Part shown: positions 35,045-44,838 of the stretch, one piece after another
Position numbering within the stretch: the stretch's first letter is position 1
Layout of the letters: each line of letters starts with the position of its first letter
NCBI GenBank assembly: GCA_903838125.1
Contig: CAILXF010000029.1
Span: forward strand, 1 to 59,000
From: an uncultured Pseudomonadota bacterium
Lineage (GTDB): Bacteria > Pseudomonadota > Gammaproteobacteria > Burkholderiales > Methylophilaceae
Direction: 5' to 3'
Length of the DNA: 59,000 bases
Translations under genes and position numbers: made by a program
The notes under the pieces: model-generated
Databases searched by the model: none
The model's input: the letters and a program-made list of their open reading frames with translations, nothing else
What the model was told of the DNA's origin: nothing

Positions 35045-35844
35045 TGTTTCGCGTAGCAAAGCATCTGATGCGTGGACTTGGCGCCCTTGATGAATCAGTA
35101 GATGTGAGTGAGACTGATGGTGTGCGGGCTTTGCATTTAGGCTCGGTTACCATACAAAGCGCAATGCGCATTCGTGAGCCGTTTTCACTAGAGCTCACTT
35201 ACACCCGAGCCATCATGTGTTTTCTACTATTCAAGCCTATGATTAAAAATGTGTTGGCAATAGGCTTGGGTGGCGGCTCTCTAGCTAAGTATATGCATGC
35301 ATATTGCCGTGATATTCAAAGTATTGTCATTGAGCTAAATCCAAAAATCATTCAAATTGCACATAACCAATTTTACGTACCAGAAAATGATGAACGTTTA
35401 GAAGTCATTGAAGGTGATGGTTTAGTCTATTTAGCCGAGCATGCTGACGTGGCTGAAGTTTTGTTGATTGATGCTTTTGATAGCAACGGCATCCCGCCCA
35501 ATTTTTGTAGCCAAGATTTTTTTGATCAATGCGCCATAACGCTCATGGATGACGGTATCTTGGTGATTAATTTATGGGGTAGTGATAAAAAGTATGATGT
35601 GTATCTACAGCGGATAGAGCAGAGTTTTGATGGCAGGGTGTTAATATTACCAACTGGCAAGCCTGGCAATATTGCTGTCTTTGCTTTTAAGCGTGAACCT
35701 GCCGATCTGCGTTTAGCGAGCCTGCGTGAGCGCGCTAAATTACTAGAAAAAACGCATAAAGTTGAGTTTTTGCAATTTGTAGAAAAATTAGCAGAACATA
35801 ATGCCAGTACCAATAACCGAATTTTTATGAAAAGCGATAGCTAA
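35044..35844 (+). CDS. Spermidine-synthase-like methyltransferase-fold protein
   Basis: A 266-residue protein with a Rossmann methyltransferase-type core: AIGLGGGSLAKYMHAY (motif I, about 77-92), an acidic end of strand 2 (SIVIELNPKI), VIEGDGLVYL and LLIDAFDSNGIP. These are shared by aminopropyltransferases (SpeE). The N-terminal tetramerisation part typical of SpeE is reduced and substrate residues are not clear, so polyamine synthesis is not assured. Start GTG overlaps the RNB stop by one base (TAGTG), pointing to coupled translation. Confidence 0.8.
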   Translation: MFRVAKHLMRGLGALDESVDVSETDGVRALHLGSVTIQSAMRIREPFSLELTYTRAIMCFLLFKPMIKNVLAIGLGGGSLAKYMHAYCRDIQSIVIELNPKIIQIAHNQFYVPENDERLEVIEGDGLVYLAEHADVAEVLLIDAFDSNGIPPNFCSQDFFDQCAITLMDDGILVINLWGSDKKYDVYLQRIEQSFDGRVLILPTGKPGNIAVFAFKREPADLRLASLRERAKLLEKTHKVEFLQFVEKLAEHNASTNNRIFMKSDS

Positions 35845-35847
35845 GCT

Positions 35848-37005
35848 ATGAACCAAAACCAAGCGCCAAACCGATACTTTGCAACCTGTCCGCGGGGGCT
35901 TGAGCAGTTGCTTGCGGATGAACTTTTGCAGGTGAATGCTAAGGCCATTAAGACTACCGACGGCGGCGCGAGTTTTGATGGTGACTGGTCGGTTTGTTAT
36001 GCCGCTAACTTGCATTCACGCATTGCCACCCGCATTTTATGGCAAGTTTCACGCGGAAAATACCTAAACGAAGAAGATTTATTTGAAGCTGCTTACAAGC
36101 TTAATTGGCCACAATGGTTTGATGTTAAACATGACTTTATGGTGAAAGTGACCGGCGTTAAATGCCCACTCAAAAGCTTAGAGTTCGCGACTTTGAAAAT
36201 CAAAGATGCGGTGTGCGATAAATTTAGACTAAGCGTGGGTAGTCGTCCTTATATTGATACCAAAACTCCAGCCGTGCGTATTCATGCTTATTTGGCGGCC
36301 GAAGAGTACCAGTTTTACTTAGATACTTCTGGTGCCGCTTTGTATCAGCGTGGAAATCGTGGTGCCAGTATAGAGGCGCCTTTGCGTGAAAACTTGGCCG
36401 CTGGTATTTTAAAATTATCTGGCTGGCAAGTGGGTACGCCGCTACTTGATCCGATGTGCGGTAGCGGTACTTTTTTATTAGAGGCAGCCATGGTTGCGCT
36501 TGATATGGCGCCTGGCTACAAAAGAAGTTTCGGCTTTGAAACCTTAAATAATTTTGAGTCTACCACTTGGTCTAAGTTAAAAAATATTGCGGCGAGCAAG
36601 GTGAAACCAGTGACGTTTCAAAAGATATATGGCTCAGATATTGATTTGCGTGCAGTACGTATTGCTAAGAAAAACCTAGAAGATGCGGGCTTGTTGGCTG
36701 CTGTGCAATTGTCGCAGCAAGATATTGTCAATTTGTTGCCACCGGCCGAATCAGGTGTAATGGTCGCCAATCCACCATACGGTGTGCGTATTGGTGAGGA
36801 CGAAGAGTTAACGCAGCTTTATCCTAAAATCGGTGAGTCTCTTAAGCGTAAATTTGCTGGCTGGAATACGTATTTCCTAACCAATGATCTGCGTATGCCA
36901 AAATTAATGCGCCTCACTCCAAGTAAACGCACGCCTTTATATAATGGACCCTTGGAATGCCGGTTGTTTGAAATTAAAATGGTGGCGGGCAGTAATCGCA
37001 AATAG
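35848..37005 (+). CDS. rlmL: THUMP-domain 23S rRNA (guanine-N2)-methyltransferase, RlmL type
   Basis: A 385-residue class I RNA methyltransferase: THUMP domain in the first 160 residues (YFATCPRGLEQLLADEL at the start), then the catalytic domain with LLDPMCGSGTFLLEAA (SAM site) and the NPPYGVRIG motif of N6/N2 methyltransferases. It corresponds to the N-terminal part of E. coli RlmKL, which methylates G2445 of 23S rRNA; the RlmK half is absent here, as is usual in betaproteobacteria. It follows the previous gene by three bases. Confidence 0.9.
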   Translation: MNQNQAPNRYFATCPRGLEQLLADELLQVNAKAIKTTDGGASFDGDWSVCYAANLHSRIATRILWQVSRGKYLNEEDLFEAAYKLNWPQWFDVKHDFMVKVTGVKCPLKSLEFATLKIKDAVCDKFRLSVGSRPYIDTKTPAVRIHAYLAAEEYQFYLDTSGAALYQRGNRGASIEAPLRENLAAGILKLSGWQVGTPLLDPMCGSGTFLLEAAMVALDMAPGYKRSFGFETLNNFESTTWSKLKNIAASKVKPVTFQKIYGSDIDLRAVRIAKKNLEDAGLLAAVQLSQQDIVNLLPPAESGVMVANPPYGVRIGEDEELTQLYPKIGESLKRKFAGWNTYFLTNDLRMPKLMRLTPSKRTPLYNGPLECRLFEIKMVAGSNRK

Positions 37006-37023
37006 CTTTAAATAGGGAACCGC

Positions 37024-37395
37024 ATGACTAATCCGAACGAGAGTATTGATTCATTAGGGCAACTTAATCAGAAGTTACTGCAGTTTGTTGATGCGCGCGA
37101 TTGGGAGCAGTTTCACTCGCCTAAGAATTTGGCGATGGCGATGATAGTTGAGGCAGCTGAGTTAGTAGAACATTTTCAATGGAATACTGAGGATGAAAGT
37201 TATCTGCTGACCCCTGAGAAGCGGGAGCAAGTAGGGCATGAGATTGCAGACACTTTCGTCTATTTGCTTAGGTTGGCGCAAGTGTTGGAAATTGATTTGA
37301 TTGACGCTGCGAATAAAAAAATAGAACTGAATGCTATAAAGTATCCCGTAGACAAGGCGCGCGGAAAAAACAATAAATACACAGATTACCTTTAA
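37024..37395 (+). CDS. MazG-like nucleotide pyrophosphohydrolase
   Basis: A 123-residue all-alpha NTP pyrophosphatase. The two acidic helices of the family are visible: MIVEAAELVEHFQW and HEIADTFVYLLRLA, holding the ExxE...ExxD magnesium ligands. The single-domain form and WEQFHSPKNLAMA start resemble RS21-C6/dCTPase-type hydrolases that clean the nucleotide pool. AGGGAA precedes the ATG. Likely last gene of the RNB unit; a strong bidirectional terminator follows. Confidence 0.9.
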   Translation: MTNPNESIDSLGQLNQKLLQFVDARDWEQFHSPKNLAMAMIVEAAELVEHFQWNTEDESYLLTPEKREQVGHEIADTFVYLLRLAQVLEIDLIDAANKKIELNAIKYPVDKARGKNNKYTDYL

Positions 37396-37414
37396 AACGG
37401 CCCTATTAAAATGC

Positions 37415-37453
37415 AAAAAAGCGCATGACGAGTTAAACGTCATGCGCTTTTTT
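37415..37453. terminator. Bidirectional terminator between the MazG-like gene and tpx
   Basis: A perfect 16-pair hairpin, with AAAAAAGCGCATGACG on one side and its complement on the other around a seven-base loop. The A tract and T tract let it act in both directions for the two convergent genes. Confidence 0.92.
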
Positions 37454-37471
37454 ATTTGGGCTTGCAGTTTG

Positions 37472-37978
37472 TTATTTAAGTGCCGCTAATGCAGCATCAT
37501 AATTAGGCTCACTAGTGATTTCAGACACCAATTCGCTATGCAAAACATTATTATTTTCATCTAACACAATCACTGCGCGGGTAGTTAAGCCAGCTAAGCT
37601 AGTGGAGTTTATCGCTACGCCATAGCTCTGTGCAAAGCTAGGGGTATTGCGGAAGCTAGACAGGGAAACTACATTTTCAATGCCTTCTGCCGCGCAAAAG
37701 CGACTTTGTGCAAACGGCAAGTCGGCTGAAATACATAGCACGACAGTGTTATTGAGGCTGGCGGCTTGTTTGTTGAAAGTACGTACTGAAATCGCACAAG
37801 TTGGTGTATCAATACTTGGAAATATATTCAGTATTTTGCGTTTGCCAGCAAAGTTAGCTAATGAGACGTCGGTTCTACTTTTGTCGGCAAGCGTGAAATC
37901 AGGTGCTACTTGACCTTTCTGTGGGAAGTTGCCGCCGATTTCTACCGGACTACCTTTTAGTGTGACTGCGTTGCTCAT
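37472..37978 (-). CDS. tpx: Thiol peroxidase
   Basis: A 168-residue atypical 2-Cys peroxiredoxin reducing organic and hydrogen peroxides with thioredoxin. The peroxidatic cysteine is Cys61 in [12 protein letters not shown] and the resolving one Cys95 in SRFCAAEG, the same positions as in E. coli Tpx. Length and order are typical. It stands alone with a long upstream region shared with dnaE (divergent). Regulation by a peroxide regulator is plausible but no site was identified. Confidence 0.96.
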   Translation of the reverse strand: MSNAVTLKGSPVEIGGNFPQKGQVAPDFTLADKSRTDVSLANFAGKRKILNIFPSIDTPTCAISVRTFNKQAASLNNTVVLCISADLPFAQSRFCAAEGIENVVSLSSFRNTPSFAQSYGVAINSTSLAGLTTRAVIVLDENNNVLHSELVSEITSEPNYDAALAALK

Positions 37979-38241
37979 GATGTTTTCCTATTAAGTTTTG
38001 GTTTGATATTTATTATGCAATCATCATAAAACAAAAGTGTTTATTTTGCACCGAGCTTTTTGATATTTCATCTCATTATATGCCCTTGTTTTTGTGGGGG
38101 TTTTACCAGTAATTATGAACATTCATTAAAATATAGTGCGACTTTCTGTCATGGTTTTAGCTAGTCAGTGCTACCGATATTAATCCATTATTGGGTAAAG
38201 TTTTACGCTCAAAATAGGCTCGTATAAGGTAAAATTGACAG

Positions 38242-41200
38242 ATGTATGCAACCACTCTATCAGCTTTAAAGTCTCCGCATTTTGTGCACTTGCGCTGTCA
38301 TAGCGAGTACTCCATTGTCGATGGTATTGTGCGTATTGATGACTATGTTAAGCATGCAGTAGAGGATCAAATGCCGGCGCTGGCATTAACCGACTTGAGT
38401 AATTTGTTTGGTGCTATTAAGTTTTATAAAGCCGCGCGTAGCAAGGGCATTAAGCCGATTATCGGTTGTGATATCTGGCTGGAAAATACCTCTAATCGTG
38501 ATCAACCTAGTCGCGCACTATTATTATGCCAATCCCAGGCGGGATATTTGTTACTTTGCCAATTAATCAGCCGCGCCTATTTAAATAATCAATATCGTGG
38601 CCGCGCTGAATTTAAGCGTGAGTGGTTTTCGGAATGTGGTACGGAGGGGCTGATAATGCTCTCTGGTGCTTTGTCCGGTGATGTGGGACAAGCTTGTGGG
38701 CAGGAAAATTTAGACTTGGCGCTCAAATTAGCGGCCAATTGGCAAGCACTGTTCCCTGGACGTTTTTATATAGAAGTGCAGCGTGTAGGTTCAATCAATG
38801 GCAACGAAGAGGGCTATATTCAGCAAGCACGTCAGATTGCAAGCCAGTTACAGCTTCCAATCGTCGCTACCCACCCAATTCAATTCACCACCCCTGATGA
38901 CTTTAGGGCGCATGAAGCCCGTACATGCATCTCTGAAGGATATGTGCTTGCAGATACGCGCCGGCCAAAATGCTTTACTACGGAGCAGTATTTTAAATCG
39001 CAGGCTGAAATTACGCACTTGTTTGACGACATGCCTGAGGCATTGGCTAATAGTGTAGAAATTGCGAAACGCTGTAACTTAGCGCTTACCTTAGGTAAAA
39101 ATTATTTACCAAATTTCCCTACGCCTAATAACGAAAGTTTAAATGAGTATTTAGTAGATGCTGCTCGTCTAGGATTAGAGCAACGCCTATCCGTGCTTTA
39201 TCTAGATGCGACCATACGTGCTAACAAGCAGCAAAGTTACCACGACCGTTTAGATTTTGAAACCAAAGTTATTAATCAAATGGGCTTTGCAGGCTACTTC
39301 TTAATTGTGGCTGACTTTATTAATTGGGCTAAGCATAATGGGGTTCCGGTCGGACCAGGTCGTGGATCTGGTGCTGGATCTGTCGTTGCTTATAGCTTGG
39401 GTATTACTGATTTAGACCCGTTAGAATATAATTTGCTGTTTGAACGGTTTCTTAATCCAGATCGCGTTTCCATGCCCGACTTTGATATCGATTTCTGTCA
39501 AGAGGGTCGTGATCGTGTCATCGACTATGTGAAGCAAAAGTATGGGTTGGATGCAGTATCCCAGATTGCCACTTTTGGTACCATGGCGGCTAAAGCTGTG
39601 ATACGTGACGTAGGTCGTGTGCTAGATTTACCGTTCCATTTTGTGGATGGTATTAGCAAGTTGATTCCTATGGAGTTGGGCATTACTTTGACCGAGGCTT
39701 TAGTTAAAGAGCCTCAACTCGCCGAGCGGCGTGAAAATGAAGAAGAGTTGCGCGAGTTATTGGAACTGGCATTAAGGTTGGAAGGCCTAGTGCGAAATGT
39801 CGGTATGCATGCTGGTGGTGTATTGATATCACCAGGAAAAATATCGGACTTTTCGCCGATTTATTGTCAACCCGATGGCGCCAGTCTAGTCAGTCAATAC
39901 GATAAAGACGATGTGGAAGCCGTGGGCTTGGTCAAGTTCGACTTTTTGGGTCTTCGCACACTCACTATTTTAGAGTTAGCCTTAGTCAATGCCAATAAAC
40001 AACGCGCCGAGAGTGATTTGCCACCATTGTCTTTTGCGACATTGCCTTTGAATGATAAAGCCACTTTTCAGCTATTAAAAACCGCCAATACCACGGCTGT
40101 ATTCCAGCTGGAGTCACGTGGGATGAAGGATATGCTGAAGCAGGCATTACCAGATTGCTTTGAGGATATTATTGCGCTGGTCGCGTTATACCGTCCCGGC
40201 CCGATGGATTTAATCCCAGATTACTGTAGACGTAAACACGGTAAACAGCGTGTGGAATACCCACATCCGCTGACAGAATCTATTCTTAAAGAAACCTATG
40301 GTATTGCTGTTTATCAAGAGCAGGTTATGCAGATCGCCCAGGTAGTGGCGGGTTATAGCTTGGGTGGTGCGGACTTGCTTCGCCGCGCGATGGGTAAGAA
40401 AAAGCAAGAGGAAATGGACGATCAGCGTAAGACCTTTACTGAGGGCGCGGTTAAAAACAATATGACCGAGCGTCAGGCCACCGAGTTATTTGACTTGTTG
40501 GAGAAATTTGCTGGCTATGGTTTTAATAAATCTCACGCCGCAGCCTACGCTATGGTTGCCTATCAAACTGCCTATTTAAAAGCGCATTATCCGTCAGCTT
40601 TCTTAGCCTCGACTATGTCGGCTGATATGAATAATACGGACAGTGTACGTATTTTTTATGAGGACTGTGCTCCCAATCAGATTGAGGTATTACCCCCAGA
40701 TGTGAATCAGAGTGAATTTAAATTTAAGCCAGTGAATAAAAGCCAGATTTTGTATGGCTTGGGCGCAGTTAAAGGTACGGGCGCCGCTGCGATTGAAGTG
40801 ATCTTACAGGCACGCGCTAAAGATGGCCCATTCAAAGACTTGTTTGATTTCTGTAACCGTTTGGATTTGCGTAAAGTTAATCGCCGTGTGGTTGAATCTT
40901 TAATACGTGCAGGGGCTTTTGATCAGGTAAGCCAAAATCAAACGACACCCAATCGCAATGCTTTGTTAGCTGGCGTTGCCATGGCAATGGCTGCAGCTGA
41001 ACAAAATAATGCGAATAGTAATCAGGATAGTCTATTCGGTGAAGCGGTTGATAATGCAGTCAATGTATTGCCAAGCGTGCCAGCATGGACTGAGCAGCAG
41101 CGTCTACAAGAAGAAAAAGCTGCACTTGGCTTCTTTTTTAGCGGGCATCCTTATTGGGCCTACCAAAAGGATCTTAGCCAATTTGTCAGTACGACCTTAG

Positions 41201-41733
41201 CCAATTTGGCACCGAAAGAACAGCCGCAGCTTCTGGCAGGGATTGTTTCTGGGGTGCGTAACCGTATGACTGCACGTGGGAAAATGGCTATCGTGGGGCT
41301 TGATGACGGGACTACACGTATAGAAGTGGTGGTAGGTAACGACTTACTCAATCAGTCGCAGCATTTACTAAAAGACGACCAGTTAATTATTGTCGAAGGA
41401 CGCGTGAGTAATGATGAGTTTTCTGGAGGCATCCGTGTCAATGCCAGAAAATTACATGATTTATCTAGCATTCGTAATAGCCGCGCTAGCTTTTTAAAAG
41501 TGTCATGCAATGGCCAGGCCGACGCAGTTAAATTAAAAGAATTATTAAAGCCTTATTGTAAAAGTGCATCAGATGAAACGCGAGGATGCGCTGTGAAAGT
41601 GGAATACCATAATGCCAGTAGCAAAGTTGAATTGATGCTAGGTAATAATTGGCGTGTAGATTTGCATGAAGATCTGATTGCCGGCTTAAGCGCATGGTTA
41701 AGTCGTGAAAACGTAAAAATCCTATATAATTAA
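38242..41733 (+). CDS. dnaE: DNA polymerase III subunit alpha
   Basis: A 1163-residue replicative polymerase of the DnaE1 type. PHP domain first (LRCHSEYSIVDG), then the polymerase core with GPGRGSGAGS (about 373) and the catalytic MPDFDIDFC (about 411), GMHAGGVLISP, helix-hairpin-helix DLRKVNRRVVESLIRAGAFD, and an OB-fold domain near the C-terminus (MTARGKMAIVGLDDG). Length is normal. ATG at 38242 with AAGG at slightly long distance. Followed 30 bases later by accA. Confidence 0.97.
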   Translation: MYATTLSALKSPHFVHLRCHSEYSIVDGIVRIDDYVKHAVEDQMPALALTDLSNLFGAIKFYKAARSKGIKPIIGCDIWLENTSNRDQPSRALLLCQSQAGYLLLCQLISRAYLNNQYRGRAEFKREWFSECGTEGLIMLSGALSGDVGQACGQENLDLALKLAANWQALFPGRFYIEVQRVGSINGNEEGYIQQARQIASQLQLPIVATHPIQFTTPDDFRAHEARTCISEGYVLADTRRPKCFTTEQYFKSQAEITHLFDDMPEALANSVEIAKRCNLALTLGKNYLPNFPTPNNESLNEYLVDAARLGLEQRLSVLYLDATIRANKQQSYHDRLDFETKVINQMGFAGYFLIVADFINWAKHNGVPVGPGRGSGAGSVVAYSLGITDLDPLEYNLLFERFLNPDRVSMPDFDIDFCQEGRDRVIDYVKQKYGLDAVSQIATFGTMAAKAVIRDVGRVLDLPFHFVDGISKLIPMELGITLTEALVKEPQLAERRENEEELRELLELALRLEGLVRNVGMHAGGVLISPGKISDFSPIYCQPDGASLVSQYDKDDVEAVGLVKFDFLGLRTLTILELALVNANKQRAESDLPPLSFATLPLNDKATFQLLKTANTTAVFQLESRGMKDMLKQALPDCFEDIIALVALYRPGPMDLIPDYCRRKHGKQRVEYPHPLTESILKETYGIAVYQEQVMQIAQVVAGYSLGGADLLRRAMGKKKQEEMDDQRKTFTEGAVKNNMTERQATELFDLLEKFAGYGFNKSHAAAYAMVAYQTAYLKAHYPSAFLASTMSADMNNTDSVRIFYEDCAPNQIEVLPPDVNQSEFKFKPVNKSQILYGLGAVKGTGAAAIEVILQARAKDGPFKDLFDFCNRLDLRKVNRRVVESLIRAGAFDQVSQNQTTPNRNALLAGVAMAMAAAEQNNANSNQDSLFGEAVDNAVNVLPSVPAWTEQQRLQEEKAALGFFFSGHPYWAYQKDLSQFVSTTLANLAPKEQPQLLAGIVSGVRNRMTARGKMAIVGLDDGTTRIEVVVGNDLLNQSQHLLKDDQLIIVEGRVSNDEFSGGIRVNARKLHDLSSIRNSRASFLKVSCNGQADAVKLKELLKPYCKSASDETRGCAVKVEYHNASSKVELMLGNNWRVDLHEDLIAGLSAWLSRENVKILYN

Positions 41734-41763
41734 ACAAAGATTCTTGAGATTAAGCCCAAACGC

Positions 41764-42753
41764 ATGAAAATAACTTATTTAGATTTTGAACAACCGATTG
41801 CTGAACTTGAAGCCAAAATTGAAGGCTTACAGTCAGCCCATGATGATCACGATAATTTAGATATTTCTAAAGAGTTGTCAGCTTTAGAAAAGAAAAATCA
41901 AAAATTATCTGAAGATATTTACGGCAGTTTGTCCGCATGGCAAATTTCGCAATTAGCACGCCATCCCCAACGTCCTTACACCTTGGATTATATCCAAGGT
42001 ATTTTTACTGACTTTGAAGAGTTGCATGGGGATCGTGCGTATGCTGATGATCCAGCTATTGTTGGTGGTTTAGCTCGATTTGAAGGTCAGCCAGTCATGG
42101 TCATTGGCCATCAAAAAGGGCGTGATGTTAAAGAGCGCCAATACCGTAATTTTGGTATGCCGCGTCCTGAAGGTTACCGTAAAGCGCTACGCTTATATCG
42201 CATGGCAGAAAAATTCAACATTCCTGTGATTACGCTTATTGATACTCCAGGTGCTTACCCAGGTATTGGTGCTGAAGAGCGCGGTCAATCTGAAGCCATT
42301 GCACGCAATTTGTATGTGATGGCCGAATTAAAAACGCCTATTATCGGTGTGATTATCGGTGAAGGTGGCTCTGGTGGAGCATTGGCGCTTGGTGTAGTTG
42401 ATCAATTATTGATCCTGCAATATGGTACCTACGCAGTCATTTCACCTGAAGGTTGCGCTTCTATTTTATACAAAAGTGCTGATCAAGCCCCAGTAGCGGC
42501 TGAGTCGTTAGCGATTACTGCTGATCGCCTTAAATCTATGGGTTTGGTTGATCGTATTGTACCTGAGCCATTAGGCGGCTGTCATCGTGCACCAGAAGTG
42601 GTAATGGAAACCTTACGCGCTGCGTTAAAAGAAGAGCTAGCTAAACTAAAGAATAAGTCCATTAAATCTTTATTGGTGACTCGTTATGAGCGTTTGATGA
42701 GTTACGGAAAATTTAAAGAAGTTGCTGATAAAAAACCAACAGTCAAAGTTTAA
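41764..42753 (+). CDS. accA: Acetyl-CoA carboxylase, carboxyltransferase subunit alpha
   Basis: A 329-residue subunit transferring carboxyl from biotin to acetyl-CoA at the start of fatty-acid synthesis. Recognised by an N-terminal helical part, [46 protein letters not shown] and [13 protein letters not shown]. The beta subunit is zinc-containing AccD, not encoded here. Lies between dnaE and tilS on the same strand, an order seen in other betaproteobacteria. Confidence 0.97.
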   Translation: MKITYLDFEQPIAELEAKIEGLQSAHDDHDNLDISKELSALEKKNQKLSEDIYGSLSAWQISQLARHPQRPYTLDYIQGIFTDFEELHGDRAYADDPAIVGGLARFEGQPVMVIGHQKGRDVKERQYRNFGMPRPEGYRKALRLYRMAEKFNIPVITLIDTPGAYPGIGAEERGQSEAIARNLYVMAELKTPIIGVIIGEGGSGGALALGVVDQLLILQYGTYAVISPEGCASILYKSADQAPVAAESLAITADRLKSMGLVDRIVPEPLGGCHRAPEVVMETLRAALKEELAKLKNKSIKSLLVTRYERLMSYGKFKEVADKKPTVKV

Positions 42754-42754
42754 G

Positions 42755-44131
42755 TTGCCCAAAAGTAAAGCTTCTCCAATTCGTTCCAAATCTCATGCGC
42801 TAATCCTTAGCGCAGTCCAACTTCAACTAAATCAATTTCTTGCGACGCATCTTAAGTCAGGCCAGCATTTACTGCTGGCCTTAAGTGGCGGGCTAGATTC
42901 TTGCGTGCTCTTACATCTATTGGCTAATGCTAAGTCCAACTTAGGCATTGAGTTGTCAGCCATGCACGTGCACCATGGTTTAAGCCCTAATGCTGATGCA
43001 TGGGCTAGCTTTTGTGAGCAGGAATGTCAGCAGTTGCAAGTGCCGCTAAAAGTGGTGCATGTGCAAGTTGAGAAAAATTCAAATTTAGGGTTAGAAGCGG
43101 CTGCAAGGCATTTACGTTATGAGGCACTTTTTAATGCCGTAGTAGCAGATGCCCCGCCAGATTTTATCGTGACTGCACATCATGAAGATGATCAGGCCGA
43201 AACGCTCATGTTGCAATTGATGCGTGGTGCTGGAGTTAAAGGGTTGGCGAGTATGGCTGCAATTGATCGCATGCGTCGTTTACTGCGGCCTCTACTGGGA
43301 ATCACACGTCAAGAGCTTCATGACTACGCAAAGTTACACGCCATTGCTTGGTGTGATGATGAGAGTAACGCGAATACGCACTATGAACGCAACTTTGTGC
43401 GCCATACGTTGATGCCAATCTTGGCAGAGCGGTCGCCAGCAATTTCATCCGTACTCGCAAGAACCGCATCGCATATGGCAGAAGCGAATACATTGCTTGA
43501 TGATCTAGCCAGCATCGATGCACAAACACTGGTGCTTGAAAATAGTGTGTGCGTATCTGGTTTACGCATACTAAGTCAGGCGCGAGCAAAAAATGTATTG
43601 CGCTTCTGGTTGGCGCGCAATCATTTGGCCATGCCACATACAGAACAATTAGCAGAAATTTTACATCAGTTACTGAATGCCAAGGTGGATGCCAATATCA
43701 ATATTATCCTACAGCCTTTAAGTTTAAAGCGCTTCCAACAACGCGTTTACCTATGTCGTGAGCAAGTGGCCCAGGATTTTGATTTGGTCTGGAATGGTGA
43801 GCAGTTTTTAGACTTACCAAATGGTGGACAACTAATATTTAAGCAGGTGGTTGGCACTGGGTTGGCATTAAAGTTTGGTATGACCAAATTGAGAATCACC
43901 AACCGCGATGGCGGAGAACGCTTTAAGCCCAATGTGCTAAGACCTACGCGCACATTGAAGCATCTATTGCAGGAAGCAAATATTCCTCCATGGCAACGGA
44001 CTAATTTGCCACTCATTTATTGGCACGACACCTTGGCTTGTGTGCCTGGCATCGGTATTGCGCATGAGTTACAAGCACACGGTGAAGAAATTGGCTTAAC
44101 AATTAGCTGGCAGGATGCACGCGTCGACTAA
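42755..44131 (+). CDS. tilS: tRNA(Ile)-lysidine synthetase
   Basis: About 458 residues, N-type ATP pyrophosphatase that attaches lysine to C34 of the tRNA-Ile CAU anticodon, changing its reading to AUA. The PP-loop LALSGGLDSCVLL is near residue 43; THHEDDQAETLMLQLMRGAGVKGL (split) is the second signature; a C-terminal RNA-binding domain (GERFKPN...RTLKHLLQE) follows. The frame is open to a TTG at 42722 inside accA, but TTG at 42755, one base after the accA stop, is a more compact start. No ATG suits. Confidence 0.93.
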   Translation: MPKSKASPIRSKSHALILSAVQLQLNQFLATHLKSGQHLLLALSGGLDSCVLLHLLANAKSNLGIELSAMHVHHGLSPNADAWASFCEQECQQLQVPLKVVHVQVEKNSNLGLEAAARHLRYEALFNAVVADAPPDFIVTAHHEDDQAETLMLQLMRGAGVKGLASMAAIDRMRRLLRPLLGITRQELHDYAKLHAIAWCDDESNANTHYERNFVRHTLMPILAERSPAISSVLARTASHMAEANTLLDDLASIDAQTLVLENSVCVSGLRILSQARAKNVLRFWLARNHLAMPHTEQLAEILHQLLNAKVDANINIILQPLSLKRFQQRVYLCREQVAQDFDLVWNGEQFLDLPNGGQLIFKQVVGTGLALKFGMTKLRITNRDGGERFKPNVLRPTRTLKHLLQEANIPPWQRTNLPLIYWHDTLACVPGIGIAHELQAHGEEIGLTISWQDARVD

Positions 44132-44182
44132 CACGTTCTTCTTTAGCTAGGCGCAATCCAAAAATTGTCCCTAGTAATAATC

Positions 44183-44836
44183 TCACTTTTTAAGTATTAG
44201 TTTTAACTGTGGCCATATATTTTCTAGAATCATAGGCTGCCCCTGCACGTTGGGGTGTAAGCCATCATCTTGGATTAACTCTGGTCGGTTTTCCATGTCC
44301 TGCAACATAAAAGGTACACGCGGTACTTTTAGTTCTTGGCTTAACTGTAGGTATTTTTGCGTGAATGACTGCGAATATTTGGGGCCGTAATTAGGGGGTA
44401 TTTTCATGCCAATCAGTAGCACTTTTGCGCCAGATCTTTTGCTTTGTTCAATCATCTGCCCCAAGTTATCTTTCATTACGGATAGTGGCAGTCCGCGTAG
44501 ACCGTCATTAGCACCTAGCTCTAAAATGACTATGTTGGGATGATGCTCATTAAGCGTTGCACTAAGCCGGCTTAGGCCGCCACTTGAAGTTTCGCCACTG
44601 ACGCTAGCGTTGATGACTCTGAACGGGTATTGTTGGCCTTCCAGTCTTTGTTGTAGTAGGCTTACCCACCCTAGCTCTTGTGGTATGCCATAGGCAGCTG
44701 ATAGGCTGTCGCCGTAAATCAGAATGCTATTGCTTGCAGCGTAAGCTGTCGTTGTTATAAAAATAAGGCAACTTAAACCCAGTAAAAATGGACTTAGTAA
44801 TACGACTCTCATTATTGAACGTAATCGGAAAAACAT
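44183..44836 (-). CDS. Periplasmic SGNH-family arylesterase/lysophospholipase (TesA-like)
   Basis: A 217-residue hydrolase with a signal peptide (cleaved near AYA-A, residues 31-34) and the SGNH blocks in order: block I YGDSLS with the catalytic Ser44, block III GANDG, block V DGLHPN with Asp and His. This matches multifunctional TesA esterases. The ATG at 44836 gives the full signal peptide; a second ATG at 44812 is possible. Divergent from the ABC genes with two bases between the start codons, as in E. coli tesA-ybbA. Confidence 0.92.
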   Translation of the reverse strand: MFFRLRSIMRVVLLSPFLLGLSCLIFITTTAYAASNSILIYGDSLSAAYGIPQELGWVSLLQQRLEGQQYPFRVINASVSGETSSGGLSRLSATLNEHHPNIVILELGANDGLRGLPLSVMKDNLGQMIEQSKRSGAKVLLIGMKIPPNYGPKYSQSFTQKYLQLSQELKVPRVPFMLQDMENRPELIQDDGLHPNVQGQPMILENIWPQLKLILKK

Positions 44837-44838
44837 AG